The position numbers and the translations under genes are program-made. Below, one piece after another: positions 1-9,883 of a DNA stretch of 64,000 bases. The notes beneath the pieces were generated by a model. It was not told the origin of the DNA. It saw nothing but the letters and a program-made list of their open reading frames with translations, and made no database searches. Source of the stretch: Cupriavidus sp. IDO (lineage in GTDB: Bacteria > Pseudomonadota > Gammaproteobacteria > Burkholderiales > Burkholderiaceae); assembly GCF_000812465.1 (NCBI RefSeq), contig NZ_JWMA01000044.1, positions 1 through 64,000 on the forward strand, given 5' to 3'. Each line of letters begins with the position of its first letter. Positions within the stretch are counted from its first letter, which is position 1.

Positions 1-725
1 GGTTGTGGTCTGGCCACCGGGGGTGGAACCGTTGCCGCCGAAGCCATATAGCGGCATCGGCCGCCCGCCGGTGATGCCGCGGCGCACTCGCAATCGACAG
101 CCGATAAGTGTCAAGGACCTGGCGCATTCCCTGCCGCCTACCGCATTCCAGACGATTAGCTGGCGCGAAGGCTCAAACGAAACGCTCAGTGGGCGCTTTG
201 CCGCCGTATGCGTGCGTCACGCCGGTGGTAATAGTGGCAAGGCGCGTCTGCGCCCCGAGCAGTGGCTGTTAATCGAGTGGCCTGCTGGGGACGCTGACCC
301 ATTGAAGTACTTCCTATCGACCCTCCCGGCCGACATTGCGCTGGATGAACTGGTCGCCCAAGCGCACATGCGTTGGCGCATCGAGCGCGACTACCAGGAT
401 TTGAAGCAGGAGTTGGGGCTCGGGCATTACGAGGGCCGAGGGTGGCGGGGCTATCACCACCATGCCGCACTGAGCATTGCCGCCTATGGATTCCTGGTCT
501 CTGAACGAATTACCACCGGCGGTTCAGTCGGCGCCAAAAAAAACTTCATCGCACGCCAAACGCCTGCGCTTCCCGCAGATTACATCCCGCGGGGCAGCCC
601 AGCGCGCCCAGCGACACGTGGCTGATTCGATCACCACGATCCGCCATCAACTCAGCATTCTAATGATCGGCAGACTCGCCATGTGTCCATGCTGTCGGAG
701 GCCGAACAAACGACTTCTCTTGTGA
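1..725 (+). pseudogene. IS701-like transposase, 3' part, frameshifted
   Basis: This is the C-terminal part of a DDE transposase that runs in from the left edge. The late catalytic-Glu region reads MRWRIERDYQDLKQELGL followed by a HHHAALSIAAYGFL stretch, which is typical of IS701-family enzymes. At an eight-A tract (536-543) the reading frame is lost. The expected C-terminal tail, with a PRGxA-like segment, ADSITTIRHQL and a final CPCC motif, continues in the +1-shifted frame to the stop near 725. The simplest reading is an inactivating indel in the A tract. Programmed slippage is possible but is not known to me for this family. The element marks the accessory nature of the left end. Confidence 0.75.
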
Positions 726-993
726 CACAGTAAGATTAAAGGGTCTCTTCTGGACAGACAGCCCGTTCACAGGCGTCGACGTCGCGCCGGTGCGCGACCG
801 CCACCGTGAGGACGCCAATTGGAAGCGCTACACCAAAGGCTTCATGAAGTATCTGAAGACTCAAGGCGAGGCCATTGCCGGGCTTCGGGTACCCGTCATA
901 CGACTGCGTTTATGACTAATGTGAAGCCGGAATTGGTGGAGATCCTTATCGGCTGGTAAGGCCCCTCTTGCAGAGCCATAAAAGGGGGCGAAA
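726..993. other. Gap with a possible gene remnant
   Basis: No intact gene is visible. On the plus strand one frame stays open from about 721 to 915 and reads sensibly (VAPVRDRHREDANWKRYTKG near 784-843) before a stop. It has no start codon and no family that I recognise. It may be the tail of a gene cut by the neighbouring transposase, or chance. Confidence 0.35.
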
Positions 994-2832
994 TCACACT
1001 TGGTCCTTCGAAACAAATCGGTCGTCCTCAGACCTAGCGCTGTATCTCTGCACATCGGGGACCTCAGTAGCCCGGACGATGGTGCCCAGCGTTGCGCCTC
1101 CCTCCCCTGACAAACTTAGCCCGTACGCGACTGACAATCGGTCAAAGCCATCGGTATGCCACCCTGAATCCGCCAAGTCCTGTGGCACAGGCAGGCGCAG
1201 GACCTCGACGCTTACGTTCCAGCCAGGCGTGCTGTTAATTACCTCGCCCACGCTGCCGTAGAACCCCATCCTGGAGCCCCCGCCGCACAGCAAGAGCGGA
1301 ACGCCACTCAATTGATAAATGCCAATGCCCTTACTTATTTTGGCATCGTTGATACACCCGACAACCTGCCTGCGAAATCCCGCCCTGCGAAACGCTTCGT
1401 CAGGATCGATGCCCGTGGTTTGCAGCTCATATCCCGGCAAGTAGTCGCCTATCGATTCTGGAATCGGTCGAAGCCGGTCCGTGGGCCTCTCGATCGAGCA
1501 CAGGTAGTCTCGAGTCGGCCAATGTATCTCGCCTTCGGGTACAAGCTGTTTCAGCAAGTCCACCCTGGCGCGGTGAAGGTTCATGGATCCGTTGGGCTCG
1601 ACGCGACTTGAGTAAAAGGTGAGCACACCGTCCGCTTCGCTCGGTACCCGGACATGGAACATCGCCGTGTCCACCGTTCCCGCGCCGACGTCAACCAGCA
1701 TCATCACCGGCCGTGAGCGCCAGTCCCACCGCGCTGACTTCATGAAGCCCTGCAATTGGGCACTAACTTCGGGAACGGCATCGACCTCATCCCATGCGAA
1801 TGCGGCCCGACCGTCCACGACGCGGTCCCGTCCGGCCAAGACATCGAGCGAGCGCCGGCGCCAGGATTCGACTTGGCTAGTCGTGATCTGCCGCGCCTCC
1901 GAATCACTTGCAAGATTCGCCGCTGCCCATGCCAGGCGCCTGAAGAGATCAACGACCGTCTTGTCCTCGTACGAACGGGCCGCAAGGCCAAGATTCACCC
2001 GCCAGTTCACGGCGTGCCTAGCATAAACGTCGCGATGTTCCGTGAACAGCCATGCACGAGCCCGGCGAATGACAAGCGCCAGGAAGGCGCAGCAGTCATT
2101 GAACTCCGTGACCGGACTCCGAGCCGGACATTCCAGCAGGCCGAGCTTCAAGTTTGAGATCCGGTGCGTGCCACCGGAGAGCGAATAGACATCCGCTGTC
2201 TTAAAGACGCGCGACGGCAGAAGGAAACCGTCGATGCCGCGTCGCTGGCCGCTGAGGTTCACCGGGAATACGCTGGTTGCGGCGAACGCGTCTCGAATCA
2301 CAACCTTCGTTGAAGATGTTCCGAAATCGAGCCCGAGAATCAGGTCGGTCTCGTTCTCGGGATCTGCAGTCATGCTGCCGTCGACGCCGTCGTTCGCCAG
2401 TTGCGGCAGCGGCGCCTCGTCGGAAGGGTCTTCGGCGAAGAGCCCGTGAGGATGGAATAAGCCGATCTGTACCAGCGTTGACCTGGACTTAGGGGAGGCC
2501 TGCGGTACCACCGATGCACGGCTCACTTGGGAAGCTGTTGGACGCTTCGCTTGGCCATCCCGGCTGCGATCCGGACCTCGGGCGACGAGCTCGAAGCGAC
2601 GATCAGGAGTCTTGGCGGGTGTCGGGTTCGATATCGGCACCCCCAGCCGCACCAGCGACGATTCGTCAGACCATGACGATGGCACCGACACTTGGCCCGG
2701 CTTTGCCGGCACAACGCCATTGCGACGGCCAGTCTGTCCGCCAAGCTTGCCTGTTCTCTTCCCTTCGGCATCTGCCGGCGGCCGTAGGCCCGCTGCCCGA
2801 AGCGCGTCCTGCAGCTGTGTCCCAAGCTTCAT
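994..2832 (-). CDS. Hsp70/actin-fold ATPase, last gene of DISARM-related operon
   Basis: The protein has 612 residues with the start at 2832, where GGGGG precedes ATG by about 9 nt. A longer start at 2883 would run into the SNF2 gene. Residues 1-165 are polar and Pro/Ser-rich, apart from a short amphipathic start (KLGTQLQDALRAAGL), and are probably disordered. The actin/Hsp70 ATPase signature follows: phosphate-1 LGLDFGTSSTK (166-176), phosphate-2 VDVGAGTVD (380-388) and the adenosine motif CGGGSRMGFYG (516-526). No substrate-binding domain like that of DnaK follows, so this is not a canonical chaperone. It lies 23 nt after the SNF2 stop, implying co-transcription. A nucleotide-switch role in the defence complex is an inference. 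Confidence 0.7.
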   Translation of the reverse strand: MKLGTQLQDALRAAGLRPPADAEGKRTGKLGGQTGRRNGVVPAKPGQVSVPSSWSDESSLVRLGVPISNPTPAKTPDRRFELVARGPDRSRDGQAKRPTASQVSRASVVPQASPKSRSTLVQIGLFHPHGLFAEDPSDEAPLPQLANDGVDGSMTADPENETDLILGLDFGTSSTKVVIRDAFAATSVFPVNLSGQRRGIDGFLLPSRVFKTADVYSLSGGTHRISNLKLGLLECPARSPVTEFNDCCAFLALVIRRARAWLFTEHRDVYARHAVNWRVNLGLAARSYEDKTVVDLFRRLAWAAANLASDSEARQITTSQVESWRRRSLDVLAGRDRVVDGRAAFAWDEVDAVPEVSAQLQGFMKSARWDWRSRPVMMLVDVGAGTVDTAMFHVRVPSEADGVLTFYSSRVEPNGSMNLHRARVDLLKQLVPEGEIHWPTRDYLCSIERPTDRLRPIPESIGDYLPGYELQTTGIDPDEAFRRAGFRRQVVGCINDAKISKGIGIYQLSGVPLLLCGGGSRMGFYGSVGEVINSTPGWNVSVEVLRLPVPQDLADSGWHTDGFDRLSVAYGLSLSGEGGATLGTIVRATEVPDVQRYSARSEDDRFVSKDQV

Positions 2833-2855
2833 CGTGCTTTTCCCCCGGTCTACAC

Positions 2856-5800
2856 TCACTCGATTAGGACAACACCCGTGCATACCAACTCGGATTCGTG
2901 CCGCAGGTCGCTGCGCGCTTGCAGCCGTGCCCTACGCTCCGCGGCGCGCTCGCGCGCCTTGACGATTCGCCCCTCGTTCGCCCGAATCGTACGAATCTTA
3001 TTCTGCATTTGAAGGCGTGCAATCAGCTCCCGCAGGCGAGCGATCTCACGTGCCTCCTGCTTGTCCACTTGGTCCAGCTGGAAAGAGATCCGGTCCCTAT
3101 TCTCACGATGCGCTGCTGCCATAAAGTTGTCGCACCGGGCATCCAAGGAATCCATTAACTCGCCGAAGCAGTCGCCGACGGCATCACCGTCCAGTCTTCC
3201 AGACGCCCCTGGCCAAGGTTGCCCCTGCATCCCCGCAACGGTCACCAAGCGTTCGGCGTCCTCCGCCGCCAAGTACTCTTTCGCACCGAGCAGGCGAGCC
3301 TCGAAGACTAGCCGCTCTGATTCCTGCTCGCCGCGGACCGACCAGCGCGCAACCGCAAACACATATTCACCTCGGGGAAGTCCGCCGACAGCCTCGGAGT
3401 CCGCCCGCATCGCAGCCACGGCCGGGTGGCGGTGCCGGTCCTCAGCATCCAGCCGGCTCCGTACAAACGTCACCAATGGGTGGTACTGCGAGATTGCCTC
3501 CGCGTCGTTTCGGCTTCGTCGGAGAAGGTTCTCGAACACACAGGGCTGACGCCCCGACGCGGGCGTCGCCAAGCGAGTCCGTCCCTGCAGGCGCTCCTTC
3601 TCCAGAAAATCCGCGAACGCGGCGCGCATAAAGGGCCCAAGGTCGACCTCCCAAACAGCTGGGTCACCATCCCTTACCTTGACCAGCTGCGCACCCTGGC
3701 AGTACTCATCTATGAAGTCACTCACGTACGCATGCAGATCCTCGGAAGTGACGTAGCGGTTCAGCTGTCGCGCTGCTGCAATGCGCTGCTGCAAGTAGTC
3801 GCCATGAGCCACGAGCCGGCCTGCCTCCTGCTCCAGATTCTCCTCGATGCGAGCCTTCTGCTCGACCGCCATGCGTGTCTGCTCGATGACGTCGCTCTCC
3901 TCCTCGTCGCTGAGATCGTGACGCAGCAGGTCGAAGCTCATCTCCCGCACCAGCTCTCCGAGTATGGCTTCGATGCTGCCCAAGGCCTGCTCGAAGATGC
4001 GCAGCCTCTCGAACAGCCTGACATAGACGCGCTCGTCCAGGGTTCCTGCAAGTAAGAGGTTGAAGATAACGATCCGCTCCGCTTTCTGACCGATGCGGTC
4101 GATTCGGCCGATGCGTTGTTCGATCCGCATCGGGTTCCAAGGAAGGTCGTAGTTGACCAGCAGCGACGAGAACTGGAGGTCCACGCCCTCACTCGCCACC
4201 TCGGACGCGAGCAGCAGTGTGGGGCCGTCTACTGCCTGGAATCGCTCGAGGGCGGCCTGTTTGTCCATGCCGCCCATTAGCACAACAGAATCCACGCCGA
4301 TCTCTGCAAATCGCTCAGCGAGATAGTGCAATGTTTCCCGGAAGTAGGCGAACAGCACCACCTTTGCGCCAGCGTTTAGGCGCCAGTACTCAAGCAGCTG
4401 GTCGCGCAGCGTCTCGAACTTTGAATCGTTCCTTCGCAATGCCTCGTAGTCACCCACATCCCGCGCGATGCGTGAGAGTTGCGCAATCAAGCCGTCTGCA
4501 TTAGGGCGCTTTCCATCGCCGCCATCGAGCGACGCAGCATCGCCAAAGGCATCCCACAGAATCTGGTCAATCTCATCGTCCAAATCGCCGGTCCGTTTCG
4601 ACCAGGATCGGCATGCAGCAGCCATGGAACTACACATCTGGCGTTGCGGAATCGTCAACAGGAACCCCTCGGCCATGGCAAGCTCACGACAGTACTTACG
4701 GACTGCAGTCGTCACCTGGTGATAGAACTCGGCTTCGACCGGGGTCATCTCGGCTCTGACCGCGTGCGGTTGCCGTACCACGCGTCGCTCCTGCACGTCC
4801 CGCTTGCGCGTCCTCGTCACGACCTTTGTTATCGGATTGATCCGGTCGATCCGCTCTGCGAATTCAAGTCGGCGCCCCATCGACACCAGCGCATCGCCAT
4901 CAGGCGGAGACTCCAAGAGAAACTGCAATGCCTCGCTTCGCTGCGCGAGCTCAAATCCGCGCAGCGCAGCAAATTTTTCGCGGATGAGCCGTAGGTCAGG
5001 CTGCCCCTGAAGCAGCAAATCCCTCAGTTCGACCAATGGCGCGTTGTCGCGCAAGGCTTGATCGAACGACCACTCGTGTGGAAACGAGTCGCTGTCCACC
5101 AAGTTCAGGAGGTGGAACAGATCGGAGTTGCGAAGGTGGACGGGAGTGGCTGACAGCAGGACAAGATTGTCCGTCATGCGACGAAGCAGCTGTCCAAGCC
5201 TTGCGGTCTGCGTTTCCGGATTTCGCATGTAATGCGCCTCGTCGACGATAACCAGATCGAACGTCGATGCATCTCCAATGCTGTCCTCTGCGATTCGCCT
5301 TAGTCGAGCAGCCGGCGAGCGCGTGTCCTCGTCCTCGTCAGGCGCATCGGCAAGACTGCGCAGGCCCTGCATGCTGGCAATGATGACAAACGACGCCCTC
5401 GGATTGCCGGCAGCCTGCTCCAGCGTCTCTACAGTTTCCTCGGCATTGCACAGGCGCGCCTCCACGCCGAAGCGGTCGGCTAGTTCCTGGCGCCATTTTT
5501 CGCGCAGCATCGCCGGGCACAGCACCAGAAGTCGGCGGGCATCCTCCCGGCTCCTTAGTTCCGTCCAGATCAGCCCAGCCTCGATGGTCTTACCGAGTCC
5601 CACCTCATCGGCAATCAGGATACCTCGCGAAGGCGAATCCAGAAATGACAGCACCGGCTTGAACTGGTAGGCGTAGAAGTCTGTATTTGTGGTGTAGAGG
5701 CTGTAGATCAGGTCGGCGAGCTTGCCGCCCAATCTGGAATGTGTCAGGGCAGACCGAAGGTCACGTGCGCGACCGAACCGCAGGCGACGCATGTCGTCAA

Positions 5801-5987
5801 AGACGTTCCCGCCCTCGTCCGGCACGGACTCAAGAGCCAGCCCTGGAACGAAGTCCGTACGATCGGGAAAGATCACCTGCCAGCGCGGGAACGCTGGATT
5901 ACCAGTCTTCTCGCCCGATAGGACACCCGTCCGTGTGGGATTCGACTTGAGGCGCACCCGCTGCCCCGCGTGGAAATCAACACTCAT
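2856..5987 (-). CDS. SNF2-family DNA translocase, DrmD-like
   Basis: A protein of 1043 residues. The start MSVDFHAGQ at 5987 has a GAGGG Shine-Dalgarno sequence; an upstream in-frame ATG at 6047 does not. It is an SF2/SNF2 ATPase with Walker A DEVGLGKT (127-134), DEAH box IVDEAHYM (247-254), motif III LLSATPVH, and a second RecA lobe ending in RIGRIDRIGQ with an arginine-finger motif. The C-terminal third is charged and partly coiled-coil. Size and architecture match the DrmD helicase of class 1 DISARM and the RapA-like subgroup. It is separated from the upstream NERD-helicase gene by 257 bp, the only real gap in the operon, so it may have its own promoter. No nuclease motif is seen in it. 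Confidence 0.8.
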   Translation of the reverse strand: MSVDFHAGQRVRLKSNPTRTGVLSGEKTGNPAFPRWQVIFPDRTDFVPGLALESVPDEGGNVFDDMRRLRFGRARDLRSALTHSRLGGKLADLIYSLYTTNTDFYAYQFKPVLSFLDSPSRGILIADEVGLGKTIEAGLIWTELRSREDARRLLVLCPAMLREKWRQELADRFGVEARLCNAEETVETLEQAAGNPRASFVIIASMQGLRSLADAPDEDEDTRSPAARLRRIAEDSIGDASTFDLVIVDEAHYMRNPETQTARLGQLLRRMTDNLVLLSATPVHLRNSDLFHLLNLVDSDSFPHEWSFDQALRDNAPLVELRDLLLQGQPDLRLIREKFAALRGFELAQRSEALQFLLESPPDGDALVSMGRRLEFAERIDRINPITKVVTRTRKRDVQERRVVRQPHAVRAEMTPVEAEFYHQVTTAVRKYCRELAMAEGFLLTIPQRQMCSSMAAACRSWSKRTGDLDDEIDQILWDAFGDAASLDGGDGKRPNADGLIAQLSRIARDVGDYEALRRNDSKFETLRDQLLEYWRLNAGAKVVLFAYFRETLHYLAERFAEIGVDSVVLMGGMDKQAALERFQAVDGPTLLLASEVASEGVDLQFSSLLVNYDLPWNPMRIEQRIGRIDRIGQKAERIVIFNLLLAGTLDERVYVRLFERLRIFEQALGSIEAILGELVREMSFDLLRHDLSDEEESDVIEQTRMAVEQKARIEENLEQEAGRLVAHGDYLQQRIAAARQLNRYVTSEDLHAYVSDFIDEYCQGAQLVKVRDGDPAVWEVDLGPFMRAAFADFLEKERLQGRTRLATPASGRQPCVFENLLRRSRNDAEAISQYHPLVTFVRSRLDAEDRHRHPAVAAMRADSEAVGGLPRGEYVFAVARWSVRGEQESERLVFEARLLGAKEYLAAEDAERLVTVAGMQGQPWPGASGRLDGDAVGDCFGELMDSLDARCDNFMAAAHRENRDRISFQLDQVDKQEAREIARLRELIARLQMQNKIRTIRANEGRIVKARERAAERRARLQARSDLRHESELVCTGVVLIE

Positions 5988-6244
5988 CTGGTCACCCTCG
6001 CCCTGTCGCAGCAGTTTTGCCGCAGGCCGGCTCAGGAATTGAGCCACCCGCGCCGGATTTTAGGGTACTTATGGAGAAAACCCTGTTGGCGCTAGACCAC
6101 CAACAACACCGCATCGCAGCGACTTCTATTTTGCGGAACCCCTCTGCTACTGAGCCGTGAGGACCGGCTTGAAGAACTACCCTGGTCCAGGGGTCTCGAC
6201 GATTCAGCGCTCGAAGAAGCAGCATTCCGACATGATTGAATCTC

Positions 6245-7978
6245 TCAGGCCGCACGTTCGGACATGCGGGTGGCAAAACTTGCCGCCTGGCGGCCATATG
6301 CACCGCGTGCGGAGTCAGGAAGGAAGACGTGAAGCAAGCCTACGGCGCGCGAGAGGCCGGCGTAGTGCAGCATAGCCCGCTCGGGTTCGCCGATGCCGTT
6401 CATGTCGATGGCCAGCACAGCAAGGCGCTCCAAGCCTTTGAAAGAGTGCATCGTCGAGAAGACCAGGTCGCCGGCAGTGGCGGTGGTGGCGTCCACGAGA
6501 CGCACACCCGCAATCGCATCGATGCCAGCCAGCAGGGAATTTTCTCGCGTCCGTGTCGACAGCACAGCAATGTCCTGCGGGCGGATGTCCTGCTTCAGCA
6601 GGCGGGCCACGGTGGACTCCAACTGCGCAAGAAACGCCTTACGGTCACGGTAGTAGACATTGTCGCAGGCCGGGCCCTCGGGTGCGCCTTCGATGGCTAA
6701 GTCAATGCTCGAGATGATCGAGGCTTGGATAGCCACTTGGCGCGTGTTACGGCAGTTCTCGAAGAGGTCGTCTAAGGCCGGCTGCGCCTCGGAAAGGCGC
6801 TTGTCCACCTGCTCCTGCACGTCCGTGCTGTAGATGTTCTGGTAGCGGTCGAAGAAGATGTGCCACCGGCCGCGGTTGATGCCCGGATTGCCGAGCATCA
6901 GGTCGAAGGCGTCAATGTTATCGGGCGTGAGTAGATCTTGCGCCTCGTCGATCACGAGTGCGTCCCAGGCTGGCAGGCCGATCTCCAGAGCCGCGTCGAC
7001 GAAGGTCTTGGGGTACACCTCGGCGAAAAGCTCGATCGTGTTTGCGGTAACGTTCAGCCGATCGAGCATGCCAGCCTTGGTGATTACGTCCCGGTAAAGG
7101 GCGTGTACGTGTCGCACTTCCACGCTGGAAGCGCGACCGCTTTCTGCCATTGCAGTCCGCAGGTGTTGCGCCAGGAGTTGATTGAAGCAGAGATACAGGA
7201 CCTTGTACCCCTCGCTTGCCAACTGGCGCGCCCGCTCCATCGCTACAACAGTCTTCCCGGTCCCTGCCTTGCCGCGGACGATCGTCCGCAAATTCGCCGC
7301 CATGCGTCGTGAGGCTCGGACTTGATCGTTGGACAGTTGGACGAGCTTGGACTCGACGCCGGTGAGGTAGCTACCGAGGCTGAAGGCTGAATCTACGTCG
7401 GGCCTTAATATGCGGCGGGCGAGCTTGATTACATCGACCGTCGGTGGCCTATAAATGCGGCCGTGCTTTTCCCGGTATGTCTCGACCCAGTGACGCTGCA
7501 GGCGTCCGATGTACCAGCCCAAGTTGGCCCGAAACTCTCGCTTGTCCAGCAACACGGCCGGCTCGATCTCTGCGCCTGTGGTCGTGAATGTTTCCATGGG
7601 CATCACTACGCCGAAGCCGAACAGCACATCTGCGAATGCACGGTCCGCTTCCTGCAGCTTCTTCTGCACCGCGAACATCGTGTTCTTGGCTTGCGTCCAG
7701 GGATCTTCGCGCTTGGTGTACGAGGAGCCGGTTGGTTCGCCGAAGGTCCACACACCCTTGTCACAGGAGACCTTGCCGCCCTTCACCTCCAGAGCGAAGA
7801 TGCCCTTCGTCGAGAGCACAACGATGTCCGCCTCCCCCCAAATCTTGGACTCGTGGCCGTGGAGCCCGAGGGAGTGCAATGCGATCCAGTCGGCATCCAG
7901 GTCACGTCCGAGCTTCTCATAGACCGAGCGCTCGCCATACGGACAATCCTTCGGCTGTTCGGGTATCAGGGTCGCCAT
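6245..7978 (-). CDS. NERD nuclease-domain / superfamily 1 helicase fusion
   Basis: A protein of 577 residues. Residues 10-130 form a nuclease-related domain (NERD) with the PD-(D/E)xK-type core GEADIVVL (D51) and EVKGG (E64, K66). A UvrD/DUF2075-like helicase follows, with Walker A GKAGTGKT (236-243), Walker B IDEAQD (343-348) and a C-terminal motif containing TMHSFKGLE and LSRAVGL. The family suggests DNA cleavage or end-processing coupled to unwinding. The ATG lies only 3 nt after the DrmB stop codon, so the two are translated together. This takes the place where canonical DISARM would carry DrmC, a phospholipase D-type nuclease, and could be its functional substitute; that is inference. 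Confidence 0.82.
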   Translation of the reverse strand: MATLIPEQPKDCPYGERSVYEKLGRDLDADWIALHSLGLHGHESKIWGEADIVVLSTKGIFALEVKGGKVSCDKGVWTFGEPTGSSYTKREDPWTQAKNTMFAVQKKLQEADRAFADVLFGFGVVMPMETFTTTGAEIEPAVLLDKREFRANLGWYIGRLQRHWVETYREKHGRIYRPPTVDVIKLARRILRPDVDSAFSLGSYLTGVESKLVQLSNDQVRASRRMAANLRTIVRGKAGTGKTVVAMERARQLASEGYKVLYLCFNQLLAQHLRTAMAESGRASSVEVRHVHALYRDVITKAGMLDRLNVTANTIELFAEVYPKTFVDAALEIGLPAWDALVIDEAQDLLTPDNIDAFDLMLGNPGINRGRWHIFFDRYQNIYSTDVQEQVDKRLSEAQPALDDLFENCRNTRQVAIQASIISSIDLAIEGAPEGPACDNVYYRDRKAFLAQLESTVARLLKQDIRPQDIAVLSTRTRENSLLAGIDAIAGVRLVDATTATAGDLVFSTMHSFKGLERLAVLAIDMNGIGEPERAMLHYAGLSRAVGLLHVFLPDSARGAYGRQAASFATRMSERAA

Positions 7979-7981
7979 CGC

Positions 7982-9883
7982 TCAGTCCTCAATCGTGCCG
8001 AAGAAGCCCTTCCATCCCTTGCCTGTAACAGCATCAGTGGATCCGACGAGCATGGTACGGTCGAGCTCGCGATTGAACTTCTCGCAGGCCGTCTCTGGAA
8101 CGAGCAGGCAGCAGTGACAGGCTGCGCCGCTGACGCGATCGCCGGACTGGGCTGGGTCCGTCTCCAGGCAGACCGGGTCGCTTCCGCACCATTTTGCCGA
8201 GCGCACGGTCCGAAGCACTATGCGTTTGAGCTGAGCGGTGTCGGCCAAACGAACGAGGCCACCAAGGCTGCCCTCTGAGTCCACCGAGCCTGTGTAAATC
8301 AGCACGCCGCTCATCGCGGGCCGCTGCCCGTCAGGCTCGCTGACGTAGAGGCGCTCCCTGAGCGCCGACGACGAGTAGCCACAATCGATGGAGATGGTTC
8401 GGATGAGCGCATGTGCGAATGAATGAACGAGGAGCAGTCTGGCGGTGATACTGTAGTCGCGCTGATACCCGCGCTCACCCGCGATGGCCGCCGACCGGTT
8501 TTCCAGCACGGCGACGCGGTCATCAATTTCTGGATTGTCCGCAAGCCACGAGTCAATAGCGTCGCTCCGGAAGCGAAGGAACAAGCCCTCGCCGCGGATC
8601 TCGGCCGCTGGAAGCCAGTTCCTCGGGGACTTGGACAGCGGTGCGACGAAGCCCTCCCGGATTGCAGCAGCGATTCGTTCGCCGCTGACGGGATAGGGTT
8701 CAATCCGGCTGAAGCCGGCAAGTGCGCGCACCTCGCGAAGTCTGGACACGGCGCCAACTAGGTCGAACCACCGTGCAATCTCGGGCGGTGGCGCAGACAC
8801 AGTGTTGCAGAACTGGGGCACCACACCGCCCACAATCGGATCGTCCCGATCATGCGATAGCGCCGCGTATTCCTCCGCACGCGAACTAGCGTCGGTCAGG
8901 TCGGCCTGAAGCCCCTCGATCTTCTGCTTCTCTCGGAAGGCTGCTAGCAGCGCCTCGAGCGGCACGCCGTAGGTGCCCGCAAGTTTGGTCAGCACCGGCG
9001 TTACCGCCTCCGCCGGCAAGGCACCCAGGGAGATCCAGTTGCCGTCGATGATCTGAAACGTGGCCTCAGACACGGGCGGTATTGAGAGCGCTGAGGCGAC
9101 CAGAGCAAAGTGCGCGTTCGATGCGCCACGCTGAATCACTCTCGGAGGCGCATCGCAGTCATGCTGCCGGTCGTGCAGCCAAGGGCGTACGCCACGGCAG
9201 CGCCGACCCTTCACGCTCTCCGGCCGGAACGCATCGCCGAGTGATTCCGAGGCGCCACAGCTCCTGCAGCGCACGTAGAGATCCGCGAGTGCGGCAGACT
9301 TGCCGCGGGACTTGAGTTCCATGGCAGGCCGGTCGCAAATTCCGCCCTCCCGCCGTCTGTGAGCCCACCACTCCCAAGGAAACTCGTCGATGTGCCCTTT
9401 CCGGCAGGCGATAACGAAGCGGACCGGCGTCGTGAACACGGGCTTGCCGTGTCCGTGGCACTCCAGCTGTGAGCCATCGGCGGCCAGTTGGAACGGGTTG
9501 TTTGGGGTGCCGATACGGTTGCACTGCGGGCATTCGTGCCAAGCGGGGAAACGTATTGCAGGTACCGAATGCGAGGAATCCACACGGCCAGGGAAACCGG
9601 ACAGATCCTCGGTCACGGGCGGCAAGCGGAAGTGGCTCACACCGAGTTGCACCTGCAGCCGTGCCTCGCCTATCGTCAGAGATGGCAACCGTGTGGCGGA
9701 CTCCCAGTCCTCAAGGCCCATCGGCATGAAGGACCCCTTCTCGAGGTCAACTATTGCACCGATACCGTAGGTCGAGATGAGCTGGGACCGGCGGACCCTC
9801 CCGAGCGGCTCGACGCCGGATGTGGCAGCCATGACCTTCTTAGCCGGGACACCAGAGCCGAAGGACTTCTTTGCCGTAACCAT
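7982..9883 (-). CDS. drmB: DrmB-like DUF1998 protein
   Basis: A protein of 633 residues with ATG at 9883 behind GGAGG, sharing one base with the DrmA stop (TAATG). The N-terminal half has two zinc-ribbon-like Cys clusters (CPQC near 118-121, and CRSC with a later CR/CD group). The C-terminal part carries the DUF1998 signature: Asp-Cys followed by GYSSSALRER, a YTGSVDSEGSLGGL stretch, CGSDPVC and GAACHCCLLVPETACE (586-601). DUF1998 proteins pair with DrmA-type helicases; in DISARM, DrmA and DrmB form the DNA-loading core. The tight coupling to the helicase here fits that. The gene symbol rests on family features and context. Confidence 0.85.
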   Translation of the reverse strand: MVTAKKSFGSGVPAKKVMAATSGVEPLGRVRRSQLISTYGIGAIVDLEKGSFMPMGLEDWESATRLPSLTIGEARLQVQLGVSHFRLPPVTEDLSGFPGRVDSSHSVPAIRFPAWHECPQCNRIGTPNNPFQLAADGSQLECHGHGKPVFTTPVRFVIACRKGHIDEFPWEWWAHRRREGGICDRPAMELKSRGKSAALADLYVRCRSCGASESLGDAFRPESVKGRRCRGVRPWLHDRQHDCDAPPRVIQRGASNAHFALVASALSIPPVSEATFQIIDGNWISLGALPAEAVTPVLTKLAGTYGVPLEALLAAFREKQKIEGLQADLTDASSRAEEYAALSHDRDDPIVGGVVPQFCNTVSAPPPEIARWFDLVGAVSRLREVRALAGFSRIEPYPVSGERIAAAIREGFVAPLSKSPRNWLPAAEIRGEGLFLRFRSDAIDSWLADNPEIDDRVAVLENRSAAIAGERGYQRDYSITARLLLVHSFAHALIRTISIDCGYSSSALRERLYVSEPDGQRPAMSGVLIYTGSVDSEGSLGGLVRLADTAQLKRIVLRTVRSAKWCGSDPVCLETDPAQSGDRVSGAACHCCLLVPETACEKFNRELDRTMLVGSTDAVTGKGWKGFFGTIED

